A stretch of 16,050 nt of DNA, taken from the NCBI GenBank assembly GCA_937886325.1, contig CALABV010000125.1:1-16050 (forward strand). Reading direction: 5' to 3'. Of the stretch, positions 1 to 7,604 are shown in pieces; the first letter of the stretch is position 1; every line of letters begins with the position of its first letter. A program made the position numbers and the translations under genes. Origin of the DNA: an uncultured Geobacter sp. (GTDB lineage Bacteria; Desulfobacterota; Desulfuromonadia; Geobacterales; Geobacteraceae). A model generated the notes under the pieces. It was given only the letters and a program-made list of their open reading frames with translations, was not told the origin of the DNA and ran no database searches.

Positions 1-536
1 GTCAAATTCATATGCCACCTTTCCCACTCGAGACTGGCACCTCCAATAGTTTCGCGGGCTATTTCAAGGGTGGCGCCCACCGGGTCCGACACCTCAGTAA
101 GCGCCCTCACCCTGACCTCGGCCGATCCTTTTTTCTTTATTTCCGTCTTGACCGTTGCCTTTGAGGGGCTCCGCACAACAACTTCCACTCGATTTCTCAG
201 AATCTCCGATTTTCGCATGTCTTTTGTGAGGACCGGCACGTACACTGATAGGTCCAGGTCTCTCCGTGATCAAGAAAACTGTCGCCATCGGTTTCGCCGC
301 CCTGATACGGGGCATGCGGGCACACGGTATCGATAACATTCAGAACCTCAGGCTTATGCCTTACAGCGTTCGTTACCGATGTGGTGAATACGATTGAGTC
401 GCCGGGGTCGACCAATGGAGAACTCACCGTCTTCCTAACGGTCAGGTCAATTTCACACCATTTCAGGCAATCCCTCGCCGCAGCCTCAAGATCGTGTGCA
501 TCGGAAAAATATCAGCAGTAAAGGACATTTCGGCAT
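1..536 (-). pseudogene. Broken gene for a DUF11-like repeat protein, 5' part only
   Basis: Three minus-strand frames must be joined to read one protein. It would start at ATG 536, with GGAGG at 545-549 eight bases upstream. The first frame leaves register at an A5 run (505-509, plus strand); removing one base joins it to a frame open from 511 to 197. That frame carries DPGDSIVFTTSVTN and GGETDGDSFLDHGETWTYQC, the pattern of the DUF11/TIGR01451 surface repeat (a 'GDTNGDGxLDPGETWTY' block). Adding one base near 245-252 joins it to a third frame, open from 269 to the left edge, with VPVLTKDMRKSEI and ALTEVSDPVGATLEIARE. Such repeats are typical of extracellular or surface proteins. The two shifts compensate (+1 and -1), so this is either a decaying gene or one hit by indel errors. 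The 3' end is outside the window. The call of one interrupted gene is fairly firm; its function is unknown. Confidence 0.6.
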
Positions 537-933
537 GGCAGATTCCTCCGATATGTGGATCATTCGACGGGAAGAAATAAGGTGAAGTCTGTCCGACAAT
601 TATATCAGGCAAATACTTTTCTGGAGGCAGTAGCAGGAACTCAGCTTACGCAAATTGCAGAAAACGGGCTGGAATCCGATGCGGGCCCACGAGTATCAGG
701 AACAGCCGCGTATTTTTCTTTCACTGCTAATTCGCATCCCCCTGGTTTTTGTCGGATTTCTTTACAAAATGATTTCTCCGAACTCACGGCGATAAATAGG
801 TCTGTATTTTCGGACACATAACACTCATTAGAACATGGTATTAATTTTGCTAAACAGAAAGGTCAGGGGGGATTTTGGAGAGGATGAATCGTCGGGAATT
901 AACACGCTCCGGAGGGAGAGGGAAAAGGAGGGC
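537..933. promoter_or_regulatory. Divergent intergenic region, no convincing gene
   Basis: About 400 bases separate the leftward broken gene from the rightward PEP-CTERM gene. It is less GC-rich than its surroundings. The heptamer TGTCCGA occurs at 590-596 on the plus strand and at 810-816 on the minus strand, with a weaker copy near 750-756. These could be activator sites, but that is a guess. An 88-codon open frame at 555-821 has no family resemblance and no convincing ribosome site, so I do not call it a gene. Confidence 0.5.
836..851 (+). promoter_or_regulatory. Candidate sigma-54 promoter of the PEP-CTERM gene
   Basis: The element reads TGGTATTAATTTTGCT. It has the invariant GG (837-838) and GC (849-850) exactly ten bases apart, and matches the consensus TGGCAC-N5-TTGCW at TGG, at the A of the first half and at TTGCT. 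Transcription would start near 862, giving a leader of about 70 bases before ATG 934. In proteobacterial PEP-CTERM systems a sigma-54-type response regulator (PrsR) with kinase PrsK is known to accompany exosortase loci, which makes this reading sensible. No regulator gene lies in the window. Confidence 0.55.
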
Positions 934-2067
934 ATGATGAGCTCGCGAATCGTGGATCTTAAACAAGCGGCAAGACTGCCGGCATGGTGCGTCTGTATTG
1001 TTTTTCTCCTGTCAGTTTCATTCCTGTCAAATCAGAAGGCTTCGGCATGGGAGCTTTTCTCCGAGGGTATGCTGACACCGGAGACTATCTCTCCAGTACC
1101 GTCGGGAGCATATGGCGGCGCCTATGACGGCTCGTATTTTGTACCGGACCCAGGCAGGTCTTCCGGGAATCCCGCCGGATCGACAATCTGGATCGTGGAC
1201 GGCAGCGGTTCCGCCACAACATTCGCACCGACAACTCAGGATCTGAACACAACGACTGTTGGGGGAATTTTCCTCCCGAATGATCCCGATTGGGATAATT
1301 TCGCGGGGAAATACCTGACGGTGGGCTGGGAAGGCCCGGCCAACGGCGATCACACGGCAAGAATAAACGTTTATAACGCTGACGGCACCTATACAACGCT
1401 TTGGTCGACCAACGGCGGAACGCCGAAAACTCCGGCTATCGCGCCCGCCGGGTGGGGAACATACGGCGGACAACTGATTGTCGCCGACGGCGGCCCGGAT
1501 GTCTATGCAATTGACAGTTCAGGTGTCCAGACCTTTATTGTCGCTACCCCTGTCGATCCTATTACTGAACGCTTCGGGCTAGCATTCGCTCCCTCGGGGT
1601 GGGGAAGCGTCGGAGGAGATTTACTGACAAGCAGGGTTACCGACGGAACAATCTTCGCGGTTGATTCTTCCGGCAACGAAATGGTTTTCACGACTATCGG
1701 TCTGGACCCCGGAACCCGCGGCCTGCGCCAGATGGCTTTCAGCCCCGACGGGTTCATACCAGGGTACGGAGTTCTCCTGTTCATCTCCGTTTCAGGATCC
1801 TCGTATGGTGGGGGCACGCTGGGGGACGTCCTTGCAGTGAATTCAGCGGGCAATGTCGTTGCATCATTACGAACGGACCTTGGCTTAGACAAGTTCGACC
1901 CGAGAGGGTTGTATTTCACCGGTGATGGAAGGCTCCTGATCAGCGATGCTTCGGATCCGATCTATATTGCCGAACCATCGGATTTCCAGGCCGTTCCCGA
2001 ACCATCCACAATCCTTCTTGTAGCCGCAGGCCTTATGGGTGTCGGGCTTCTCAGAAGAAAAACCTGA
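934..2067 (+). CDS. PEP-CTERM sorting-signal protein, propeller-like
   Basis: This is a 377-residue exported protein. I chose ATG 934 because AGGAGGG lies just upstream, and because the 33 codons before it in the open frame do not look like a signal sequence. It begins with a basic stretch, a hydrophobic segment and an Ala-rich cleavage region (NQKASAWE). The C-terminus is a textbook PEP-CTERM tail: VPEPST, a hydrophobic helix (ILLVAAGLMGVGLL), then RRKT. Exosortase is known to recognise this tail and process the protein at the envelope, often in bacteria that make exopolysaccharide. The body has repeated blades: AIAPAGWGTYGGQLIVADGG with VYAIDSSG, LAFAPSGWGSVGGDLLTS with IFAVDSSGNE, MAFSPDGFIPGYGVLLFIS with VLAVNSAGN, and a final FTGDGRLLISDASDPIY. 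This suggests a beta-propeller of NHL/SMP-30 type. No enzyme residues stand out, and the substrate is unknown. A sigma-54 site lies upstream. Confidence 0.9.
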   Translation: MMSSRIVDLKQAARLPAWCVCIVFLLSVSFLSNQKASAWELFSEGMLTPETISPVPSGAYGGAYDGSYFVPDPGRSSGNPAGSTIWIVDGSGSATTFAPTTQDLNTTTVGGIFLPNDPDWDNFAGKYLTVGWEGPANGDHTARINVYNADGTYTTLWSTNGGTPKTPAIAPAGWGTYGGQLIVADGGPDVYAIDSSGVQTFIVATPVDPITERFGLAFAPSGWGSVGGDLLTSRVTDGTIFAVDSSGNEMVFTTIGLDPGTRGLRQMAFSPDGFIPGYGVLLFISVSGSSYGGGTLGDVLAVNSAGNVVASLRTDLGLDKFDPRGLYFTGDGRLLISDASDPIYIAEPSDFQAVPEPSTILLVAAGLMGVGLLRRKT

Positions 2068-2096
2068 AAAGACATATATATGCAATTGCGATTCCA

Positions 2097-2132
2097 GGCG
2101 GAGAAGCTGTTACAGCGATGCAGTTCTCCGTC
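2097..2132 (+). terminator. Possible terminator after the PEP-CTERM gene
   Basis: GGCGGAGAA (2097-2105) pairs with TTCTCCGTC (2124-2132), nine pairs with one G-T wobble, and there is a small inner hairpin GCTG-TTA-CAGC. The stem lies 30 bases after the stop codon of the PEP-CTERM gene. The following bases are only mildly T-rich, so the call is tentative. Confidence 0.4.
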
Positions 2133-2212
2133 TCTTCAGCATCGTTTGACACCATCAGTTTCTTTTCCCGGCGGCTGTCCATAGAATAACGGGATTTCTG
2201 TCTTCCACCTTA

Positions 2213-3355
2213 CTACCTATCACCGAGGATGATGTCCAGAACCTCGCGCGCGGCTTCCGGCCGCCCCAATCTCAGGGCGTTCTCCCGAAGCGATTGAAGA
2301 CGCGAGGGTTCGTGAAGCAACCTGCCCACCCGGTAGGCGAGGGCTGACGGTCCGCAGGCCTTAAGGGCCGCGCCGTTCTCCAGGAGGAAGTCGGCGTTGC
2401 GCTCCTCCTGCCCCGGTATCGGGGAAATGACAATCATGGGCAGTCCCACGGCCAGACACTCTGAAGTGGTGAGGCCTCCGGGCTTGGTTATCGCCAGGTC
2501 GCTTGCCGCCATCACCCGCTCGATGGTGCGGGTAAATCCCAGCGGGAAAAGTCTTTGCGGATGCCTGTCCGCCAACCGCCGCAGGTCTTCCAGAAGGCGC
2601 TCGTTGCGGCCCGCAAGCGCAACCAGTTGAAAGTCGCCTTCCAGTTGCAGCAGCCGCTCGGCCAGCGTCTCGATGCCGCCGATACCGGCCCCGCCGGACA
2701 TCATGAGGAGCGTTTTCCGTTCCGGGTCCAGACCCAGCTCACGGGCGCATTCGGTCCGTGAAAGAGCCTCTCCGAACACCGGCATGATCGGTATGCCGGT
2801 CACATGGATGGTATCGCGGGGGACTCCCCGGTCGACCATGCGCCAGGCCACCTCGTCATTGGCGGCGAAATACCCCCGCATGTGTTCATGGACCCAGAGG
2901 CTATGGAGATCGAAATCCGTCACCTGCACCCAGACCGGCATGCGGAACACCCCCTGCGCCGCCTTGCGTGACAGGAGCTGAGCAGGGAGAAAGTGGGTGC
3001 AGATGATGTGGTCCGGGTTCAGCTCCCGTGCCACCTTCTTAAGCCTCTGGGTATTGAGCCGTTCGACGGCAATACGGAGCCTGTTCAGGGTCGAGTCGGC
3101 CTTTTCCTGGTCCGCCCGATCGTACAGGTAGCCCCAGACAGCGGGATGCCGCTCTACGATTTTGATATACGTGTCGGTGTAGACCGTGCGGAACAGCTTC
3201 GGCACCAGGTCCATGACATCCACGTGGATCGTTTCCACCCCCGGATGCCACTTTTCCGCGGCCGCCTGCAGGGCCTGGGCCGCACGCACGTGACCGGCGC
3301 CGGCCGAGACGCTGAACAGGGCGATTTTTCGTGGTTTTTCGCTCTTTCCTATCAT
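2213..3355 (-). CDS. MGDG-synthase/MurG-type glycosyltransferase
   Basis: The product has 380 residues, the usual length for bacterial diacylglycerol glucosyl/galactosyltransferases. The N-terminal MGDG-synthase domain (about residues 8-180) has the motif SVSAGAGHVRAAQAL with His22. The C-terminal GT28/GT-B domain carries MMSGGAGIGGIE near the linker, KPGG at 291-294 and then TTSECLAVGLPM and IPGQEERNADFL, the nucleotide-sugar site. Enzymes of this family transfer a hexose from UDP-sugar to diacylglycerol at the inner face of the cytoplasmic membrane. The exact sugar and acceptor cannot be read from sequence. The ATG overlaps the TGA of the C92 gene (ATGA, 3352-3355), with GGAG inside the upstream gene, so translational coupling is likely. 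It is the last gene of its run and ends in TAG. It is not MurG itself: it has the MGDG-synthase N-domain and lies outside any murein cluster. Confidence 0.88.
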   Translation of the reverse strand: MIGKSEKPRKIALFSVSAGAGHVRAAQALQAAAEKWHPGVETIHVDVMDLVPKLFRTVYTDTYIKIVERHPAVWGYLYDRADQEKADSTLNRLRIAVERLNTQRLKKVARELNPDHIICTHFLPAQLLSRKAAQGVFRMPVWVQVTDFDLHSLWVHEHMRGYFAANDEVAWRMVDRGVPRDTIHVTGIPIMPVFGEALSRTECARELGLDPERKTLLMMSGGAGIGGIETLAERLLQLEGDFQLVALAGRNERLLEDLRRLADRHPQRLFPLGFTRTIERVMAASDLAITKPGGLTTSECLAVGLPMIVISPIPGQEERNADFLLENGAALKACGPSALAYRVGRLLHEPSRLQSLRENALRLGRPEAAREVLDIILGDR

Positions 3356-4935
3356 GGCGCCATCTCCGGGATGACCGCCTGTTTAACTCCAGGCTCCCTG
3401 GCCGAAGAGTTTTGGGTGAGGACATGCCACTTGGGGCGCTGCCAGCTCCGCAGAAATTCAGCGACATCGGCCTCGGCTGCGCTGTTCGTTTTCTCGGAGC
3501 CGTCCAGAAAGAGGACGAAATCGATCTGCTGGCCCGGCTTTCCGTACTGCTCGTCGAACTGTCGCACCATGTCGTTGGGTGTGGAAACGGGCCTGCCCAT
3601 CATATTCACCAGCGGAAACCGCACCCCCGCCATGCCGGGCGCCGGCTCATATACCTTGTAGACCAGTTCCGAGCAGACAAGAGACGAATCGGTCCGGAAA
3701 TCGAAGTTGAAATCATACGGCCTTCCGCTGTAGTGAAAGGCCCGCAGCAGGGCCTCCGCCTTTTCCCGTTTGGAAAGCCTTGGCCTGAGCACCGCCAGAG
3801 AATCGGCCGCGGCGGAGTGTTCCAGAGTGGTGAACGAGACCCCTTCGGAGATGGCCTCCAGCACGCGGGGAAGATGGCTCTTCTCCTGCGGCGTCGAGCT
3901 GCGTGCGTACGCAGCCGGATAGGAGCGGCGCAGCAGTTCTTCGAAATCCCCGCTCGCCAATCCCCTGGCGCACACCAACTGCCGTACCTGGGGGTCATCG
4001 AAAAAGGTCCTCCGCTCCGCGACCGTCCCAACATAGAGCGCCGCATGGGTCCAGAAGCCGGGGAGCCCCAGGTTGGACAGGTACCACTCGCGCCGCTCAA
4101 GGAGGATGTCTCCGGGCTCCAGGCGGGATGGGAGAGAACGGATCTGTTCCTGTGAGATGAAGGACTCCCCTATATGGCGCACCTTCACGTCCCCCATGAA
4201 CTCCGAGGCCCCCTTCTGGACCGGGAACCACGCGGCAAAGCCGATCTTACCGACGATGGAAAGGCCGTTGGCGAAGGTCAGTACCGGCCCCTTCCATGTT
4301 CCCATCCGCTTGATCACGGAGTCGTCCTCCCGCATTGCCGTGCGCAGCGCCGCGTCGTCCTTTCCGGGAAGCCCCTTGTCCACAGCCAGCATGGCGGCGA
4401 ATTCCGTTGCGCGGACCACATTGAGGAATCGGTACTTGTAGCGCCCGTAACTTCCACCCGCCAGACCGAACTCCGGAACCGGCTCGTCAAGGATCGCCTC
4501 CAGAGCGGGATTCTTTTCAGCCAGAGCGATGAACTCCATTGCATAGCGGTATTCCGCCAGGAACGAGGCATACACGAGGGAAAACGAGGTTCTCTTCCGC
4601 TTGCCGGAGACATACCCCATGAAATCGGCATGCCCGGCCGCGACGGCGTCCAGTCCCGAGGTGTAGTCCAGCATGGCACTCCATGCCGCCCACAGCTCCA
4701 TCTTCTCCACGCGGCTGGGCATCGAGTACCGCTTCTTCCGGGAGCGGCTGAACAGGTCCTTCCGGGATTCGGCGAATGCCACGGTCCGCGCAAGCCCCTC
4801 TCGACAGATGCGATAGGTCCGCATATCCGCCGTCAGTTCACCGGCCAGAGCGGACACCTCGCCCGGCCCGGCCATGAATGCCGCGAGCAAGAGAAGCACA
4901 CCGGCACAAGAAGATACCAAGATCCGTGTCCTCAT
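3352..4935 (-). CDS. Exported YiiX/YebB-like C92 cysteine hydrolase
   Basis: The product has 527 residues and a clear signal peptide (MRTRILVSSCAGVLLLLAAF, then an Ala/Gly-rich end near residue 29). Residues 30 to about 265 form a region I do not recognise, with many charged helices. From about 270 the circularly permuted NlpC/P60 fold (Peptidase_C92/YiiX type) begins with LEPGDILLERR. The catalytic set is visible: His297 in FWTHAALYVG, Glu364 in AISEGVSF and Cys421 in SSLVCSELVYKVY. This superfamily includes peptidases, amidases and, through LRAT-like relatives, lipid acyltransferases; the true substrate is unknown. The ribosome site GGAGAAAGG lies just before ATG. The gene lies between a small exported protein (34-base gap) and a glycolipid glycosyltransferase (4-base overlap), which points to work on a lipid or glycolipid substrate, but that is inference. 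Confidence 0.85.
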   Translation of the reverse strand: MRTRILVSSCAGVLLLLAAFMAGPGEVSALAGELTADMRTYRICREGLARTVAFAESRKDLFSRSRKKRYSMPSRVEKMELWAAWSAMLDYTSGLDAVAAGHADFMGYVSGKRKRTSFSLVYASFLAEYRYAMEFIALAEKNPALEAILDEPVPEFGLAGGSYGRYKYRFLNVVRATEFAAMLAVDKGLPGKDDAALRTAMREDDSVIKRMGTWKGPVLTFANGLSIVGKIGFAAWFPVQKGASEFMGDVKVRHIGESFISQEQIRSLPSRLEPGDILLERREWYLSNLGLPGFWTHAALYVGTVAERRTFFDDPQVRQLVCARGLASGDFEELLRRSYPAAYARSSTPQEKSHLPRVLEAISEGVSFTTLEHSAAADSLAVLRPRLSKREKAEALLRAFHYSGRPYDFNFDFRTDSSLVCSELVYKVYEPAPGMAGVRFPLVNMMGRPVSTPNDMVRQFDEQYGKPGQQIDFVLFLDGSEKTNSAAEADVAEFLRSWQRPKWHVLTQNSSAREPGVKQAVIPEMAP

Positions 4936-4969
4936 TTCGATCCTTTCTCCATTGGTTCTTCCAGGGAGG

Positions 4970-5308
4970 TTACCGATTCAACCGCCGGTGAATGTCCTTC
5001 ACGCGGGCATTCTCCAGAAAGCGCATGAAGCGGGGATTGCCGGTCAGTGCCGAAATATCGCCGCCGGCAACGGCGTCCAGCACGGATGGATCGCTCAGGA
5101 GCGCCTGCATTTCCGGATCATCCGCGAGGGCCTGGATTTGGGCCATGATGTCGGCGTCCCCAAGCATCCTCTCCTGCAGTTTCCGCACCTGCTCGGACTC
5201 AGCGGTGGTCAGATGCCGTGATGTCCCTTCCGCGGCGGCGATTCCCGTCCATACGCAGCAGGACAGGCACAATGCCGGGACCAGAAAAACACGTAGGATG
5301 AATCTCAT
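4970..5308 (-). CDS. Small exported protein with STI1-like DP motifs
   Basis: The product has 112 residues from ATG 5308, chosen because AGGAGAG stands nine bases upstream and the signal peptide starts there; an in-frame ATG 13 codons earlier lacks this. The signal peptide MRFILRVFLVPALCLSCCV ends near GIAAAEG. The mature part is helical and carries ADDPEMQALLSDPSVLDAV and then GNPRFMRFLENARVKDI. This resembles the Asp-Pro / Asn-Pro helix pairs of STI1 (heat-shock chaperonin-binding) domains, which in the cytosol bind hydrophobic segments of client proteins. Finding it on an exported bacterial protein is less usual. It stands 34 bases before the C92 hydrolase and likely shares its transcript, so it may be a periplasmic partner. 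Function unproven. Confidence 0.8.
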   Translation of the reverse strand: MRFILRVFLVPALCLSCCVWTGIAAAEGTSRHLTTAESEQVRKLQERMLGDADIMAQIQALADDPEMQALLSDPSVLDAVAGGDISALTGNPRFMRFLENARVKDIHRRLNR

Positions 5309-5361
5309 CGGCGATTTCTCTCCTTTCCTCGAAAAACGTGTATCCACTCCCGCGTGCAGCT

Positions 5362-6138
5362 TTACTTTTTCAGTTCGAATACAACCGATACGTTAGAGCG
5401 AATAGAAAGCTTGCCGAGGGCTATGGAATCATAAACCTCACCGGATCCTGCTCGGACGCTCTGGGAAACATTCTGACTCATCGCCGGGAGGCGGCCGGAA
5501 CTAACCCCGCGCCAATTTGAGTAATACGACCAGGGAGAACCGGCGTACTCTTCATGCACCTCTATCGCCTGTCCGATGGCTTGGCCCAGGGCCGAGGCCA
5601 TCTTTTGCGCCTTTTCCTTCGCCGCCTTGAGAGCAAGCTCCCGGGCCTGTTCCCGGTATGCCTTCAATGCGGATGTCTGGAAATCGATATCGTGGACATA
5701 ATTCACGCCCGCCTCCAGTTCCTTCGTCACCAGCTCCTCCACCTTCGCGGGCTCCGAAAGCGTAACGACAAGGGTATTCCGTACGACGTATTCGATGATC
5801 TTTTTCCTGGCGTCTTCATCATCCTTGTACACCGGTTTGTAGATCGGTTCTATGGACAAGGTATCGGTTTGAATGTCCTTCTCCTGCGCGCCGCACTCCC
5901 TCGCAACCGCTATCGCCTTCTTCATGATAGCGCTGCTCTTGTTCTTCGCGTCCATGATGGTCTTTTCATAGGTCTCAACCCCGAACACGATCACAATCCG
6001 ATCCGGCTTCACGTTGACCACGGCTTCGCCGGACACCTTGATTTTCGGCTGTTCCTCGCAGGGCCCCGTCATCATGTGGGCCCAGGCGGCGCAGGTCATG
6101 CCCAGGAAAAGGACTACCGACAGGATAATGGTTTTCAT
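5362..6138 (-). CDS. SIMPL (DUF541) domain envelope protein
   Basis: The product has 258 residues. ATG 6138 is chosen because AAAGGGG precedes it and a signal peptide follows (MKTIILSVVLFLGMTCAAWA, cleavage near AWA-HM). An upstream in-frame start at 6216 would overlap the candidate promoter. The SIMPL/DUF541 domain fills the mature protein. It begins with IKVSGEAVVNVKPDRIVI, the hallmark opening strand, continues with the helix MKKAIAVARECGAQEKDIQT and TLSIEPIY, then VRNTLVVTLSEPAKVEELV, a helix rich in Lys/Ala (ALKAAKEKAQKMASALGQ), and a closing strand SNVSVVFELKK. Members are periplasmic or outer-membrane-associated, often linked with oxidative stress (E. coli YggE), but their biochemistry is not settled. 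It precedes the STI1-like gene by 53 bases with no clear terminator between, so read-through is plausible. Confidence 0.88.
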   Translation of the reverse strand: MKTIILSVVLFLGMTCAAWAHMMTGPCEEQPKIKVSGEAVVNVKPDRIVIVFGVETYEKTIMDAKNKSSAIMKKAIAVARECGAQEKDIQTDTLSIEPIYKPVYKDDEDARKKIIEYVVRNTLVVTLSEPAKVEELVTKELEAGVNYVHDIDFQTSALKAYREQARELALKAAKEKAQKMASALGQAIGQAIEVHEEYAGSPWSYYSNWRGVSSGRLPAMSQNVSQSVRAGSGEVYDSIALGKLSIRSNVSVVFELKK

Positions 6139-6198
6139 GTTGATCCCCTTTCGTTGTCTTCGCAGGTCTCGAAATCGCGCTGATACGATAATTGTTCT

Positions 6199-6227
6199 TC
6201 TATACCGGAAATACAACTGTGGGGCAA
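6199..6227 (-). promoter_or_regulatory. Candidate sigma-70 promoter for the SIMPL gene
   Basis: On the minus strand TTGCCC (6227-6222) is followed after 17 bases by TATAGA (6204-6199). Each hexamer matches consensus at four positions and the spacing is optimal. It lies about 60 bases before ATG 6138 and could drive the run down to the glycosyltransferase. Confidence 0.4.
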
Positions 6228-6285
6228 CAAACTACGATGATGTGTTTTTCATCCTAATTCTGCCGACGGAGGTCATATCACACCT

Positions 6286-6870
6286 TCACGGCACGATCTC
6301 AACGGGAGTGCCGACCGGAGTCAAGCGCCAGATCTCCTCTATTTCCTCATTGGTTACAGCGATGCAGCCGAGCGTCCAATCGCGCGCATGGTGTGCCTTC
6401 CCTATCCATCCCAAGCCGTTCAACAGACCGTGGATCATGATATCGCCGCCGGGAGACACGCCCCGCGCGGCAGCCTGCCGCCTGTCGTCGGCGTTGGGAT
6501 AGGAAACGTGCAAAGCGCGATGGAACCTGCTGTTCGGCTTGCGGCGATCGATGATGTAACGCCCTTCCGGGGTCTTGCCGTCCCCGTCGGTGGTTTTCTT
6601 TCCCTTCGGCGCGAAGCCGAGCGCCACCCGGTACGTCCGGATCGGTTTACCGTTGCTGAAAAGGGTAAGGCGGCGCGCATTTTTCTCGATGTACACCAGG
6701 TCGGCGGTCTGATGTATGCCGGTTGCGGAGCCTGAAGATGTCGGCGGGTGTTCGGGCACTCTTTCTGAAGACCGGGAAGGAGACGTTTCTCCGGCTCTGC
6801 GGCTCTGCATGTAATAGAGAGCGGCAACCGCGGGAAAGATGAGGAGTATTACGAGGATTGCTTTTTTCAT
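6286..6870 (-). CDS. L,D-transpeptidase (YkuD / ErfK-YbiS family)
   Basis: The product has 194 residues: an N-terminal membrane anchor or signal (MKKAILVILLIFPAVAALYY), a low-complexity Ser/Pro/Thr linker to about residue 52, then the YkuD domain from about residue 58 (LVYIEKNARRLTLFSNG). The conserved His147 lies in MIHGLLNG and the catalytic Cys169 in DWTLGCIAVTNEEI. The form with T-x-G-C-I-A rather than S/T-H-G-C is common in the YafK/ErfK-like branch. These enzymes form or cut 3-3 murein cross-links, or attach or release murein-bound lipoproteins, in the periplasm; which of these applies cannot be told here. The HD gene ends 47 bases upstream on the same strand. The ribosome site is weak. 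Confidence 0.9.
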   Translation of the reverse strand: MKKAILVILLIFPAVAALYYMQSRRAGETSPSRSSERVPEHPPTSSGSATGIHQTADLVYIEKNARRLTLFSNGKPIRTYRVALGFAPKGKKTTDGDGKTPEGRYIIDRRKPNSRFHRALHVSYPNADDRRQAAARGVSPGGDIMIHGLLNGLGWIGKAHHARDWTLGCIAVTNEEIEEIWRLTPVGTPVEIVP

Positions 6871-6917
6871 TCCGGTCCCATGGCAGTTTGAATGGGTGAA
6901 ATGTCACGGTGAATAGC

Positions 6918-7553
6918 TTATCGTGCAGTTTCCGTACATACCATTGCCCGGAGAGCGTTTTCCAGGTTTCTTCTTGCCTGGACGCCATACGATTCTTCGA
7001 ATCGCTCAGTGTAAAAGATGGCGGGTCTTTCCAGAAAGCCACGGAGCACCTTCGCTCTTCCCGTTCTGTGTGACTCTTCAGGTACCCACGAATACTCGGC
7101 GCGTATGTTTTTCTCATAGATGTCAAAGACGAGTGAAGGTTGCCCGAGAACGGCAAGATGGATATCAACCATGAGACGTGGATCTACGCTCATCGGAGGA
7201 TCTTCATGCTTTGTAATCAGAATCAGTTCCCGGACCCGGTTCACCCAACCCTCCGGACACCCCGACGCGACCAGAAATTCCATCGCCCAGCGCGCGCTCT
7301 TCTCTTCATTGTCCGATGCCCTGGGATCGTAGACAACGTCATGAAGCCAAAGCGCGCATTCAACCGAGTCCGGCGATTCGCCTTCATCTCTTATACGGTC
7401 GAATTCCGAGAGACATGCTTCGATGTGATCGCAGGTGTGATAGCTGCGATGGGTCTCGGAATACGCGGCAACAATGCTCCGGAAGGAATCCCCGGCCAGG
7501 TCTTGCCCGCCCAGTCTTTTCAACAGATCATTCCATCGTTGTTCGTCAAGCAT
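6918..7553 (-). CDS. Predicted HD-superfamily metal-dependent hydrolase (COG4339 type)
   Basis: The product has 211 residues, the usual length of this family. Metal ligands visible are His39 and His43 in YHTCDHIEACL, the HD pair His71-Asp72 in ALWLHDVVYDP, and a later acidic residue in VDIHLAVLG. The acidic stretch ASDNEEKSA after the HD motif and a C-terminal arginine-rich region (SHRTGRAKVLRGFLERP) also fit. Relatives are soluble, cytoplasmic and biochemically little known; a nucleotide or phosphoester substrate is the common guess. There is no signal peptide, so it is the one clearly cytoplasmic gene within an otherwise envelope-directed run. A stop codon lies just upstream of ATG 7553, which fixes the longest start; the ribosome site is poor. 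Gaps are 51 bases to the DUF4349 gene before it and 47 to the transpeptidase after it. Confidence 0.85.
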   Translation of the reverse strand: MLDEQRWNDLLKRLGGQDLAGDSFRSIVAAYSETHRSYHTCDHIEACLSEFDRIRDEGESPDSVECALWLHDVVYDPRASDNEEKSARWAMEFLVASGCPEGWVNRVRELILITKHEDPPMSVDPRLMVDIHLAVLGQPSLVFDIYEKNIRAEYSWVPEESHRTGRAKVLRGFLERPAIFYTERFEESYGVQARRNLENALRAMVCTETAR

Positions 7554-7604
7554 GGTATTTCATCATGTAACCGAAGAATTATGTGACATCTCCCACTACC
7601 GTTG

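Noticed and set aside
555..821. 88-codon plus-strand open frame in the divergent spacer
   Set aside because: No ribosome site, no family resemblance, and it lies within the regulatory region upstream of the PEP-CTERM gene.
2397..5028. Several long plus-strand frames opposite the glycosyltransferase and C92 genes
   Set aside because: They are antisense by-products of GC-rich coding sequence; the minus-strand genes have clear motifs and ribosome sites.
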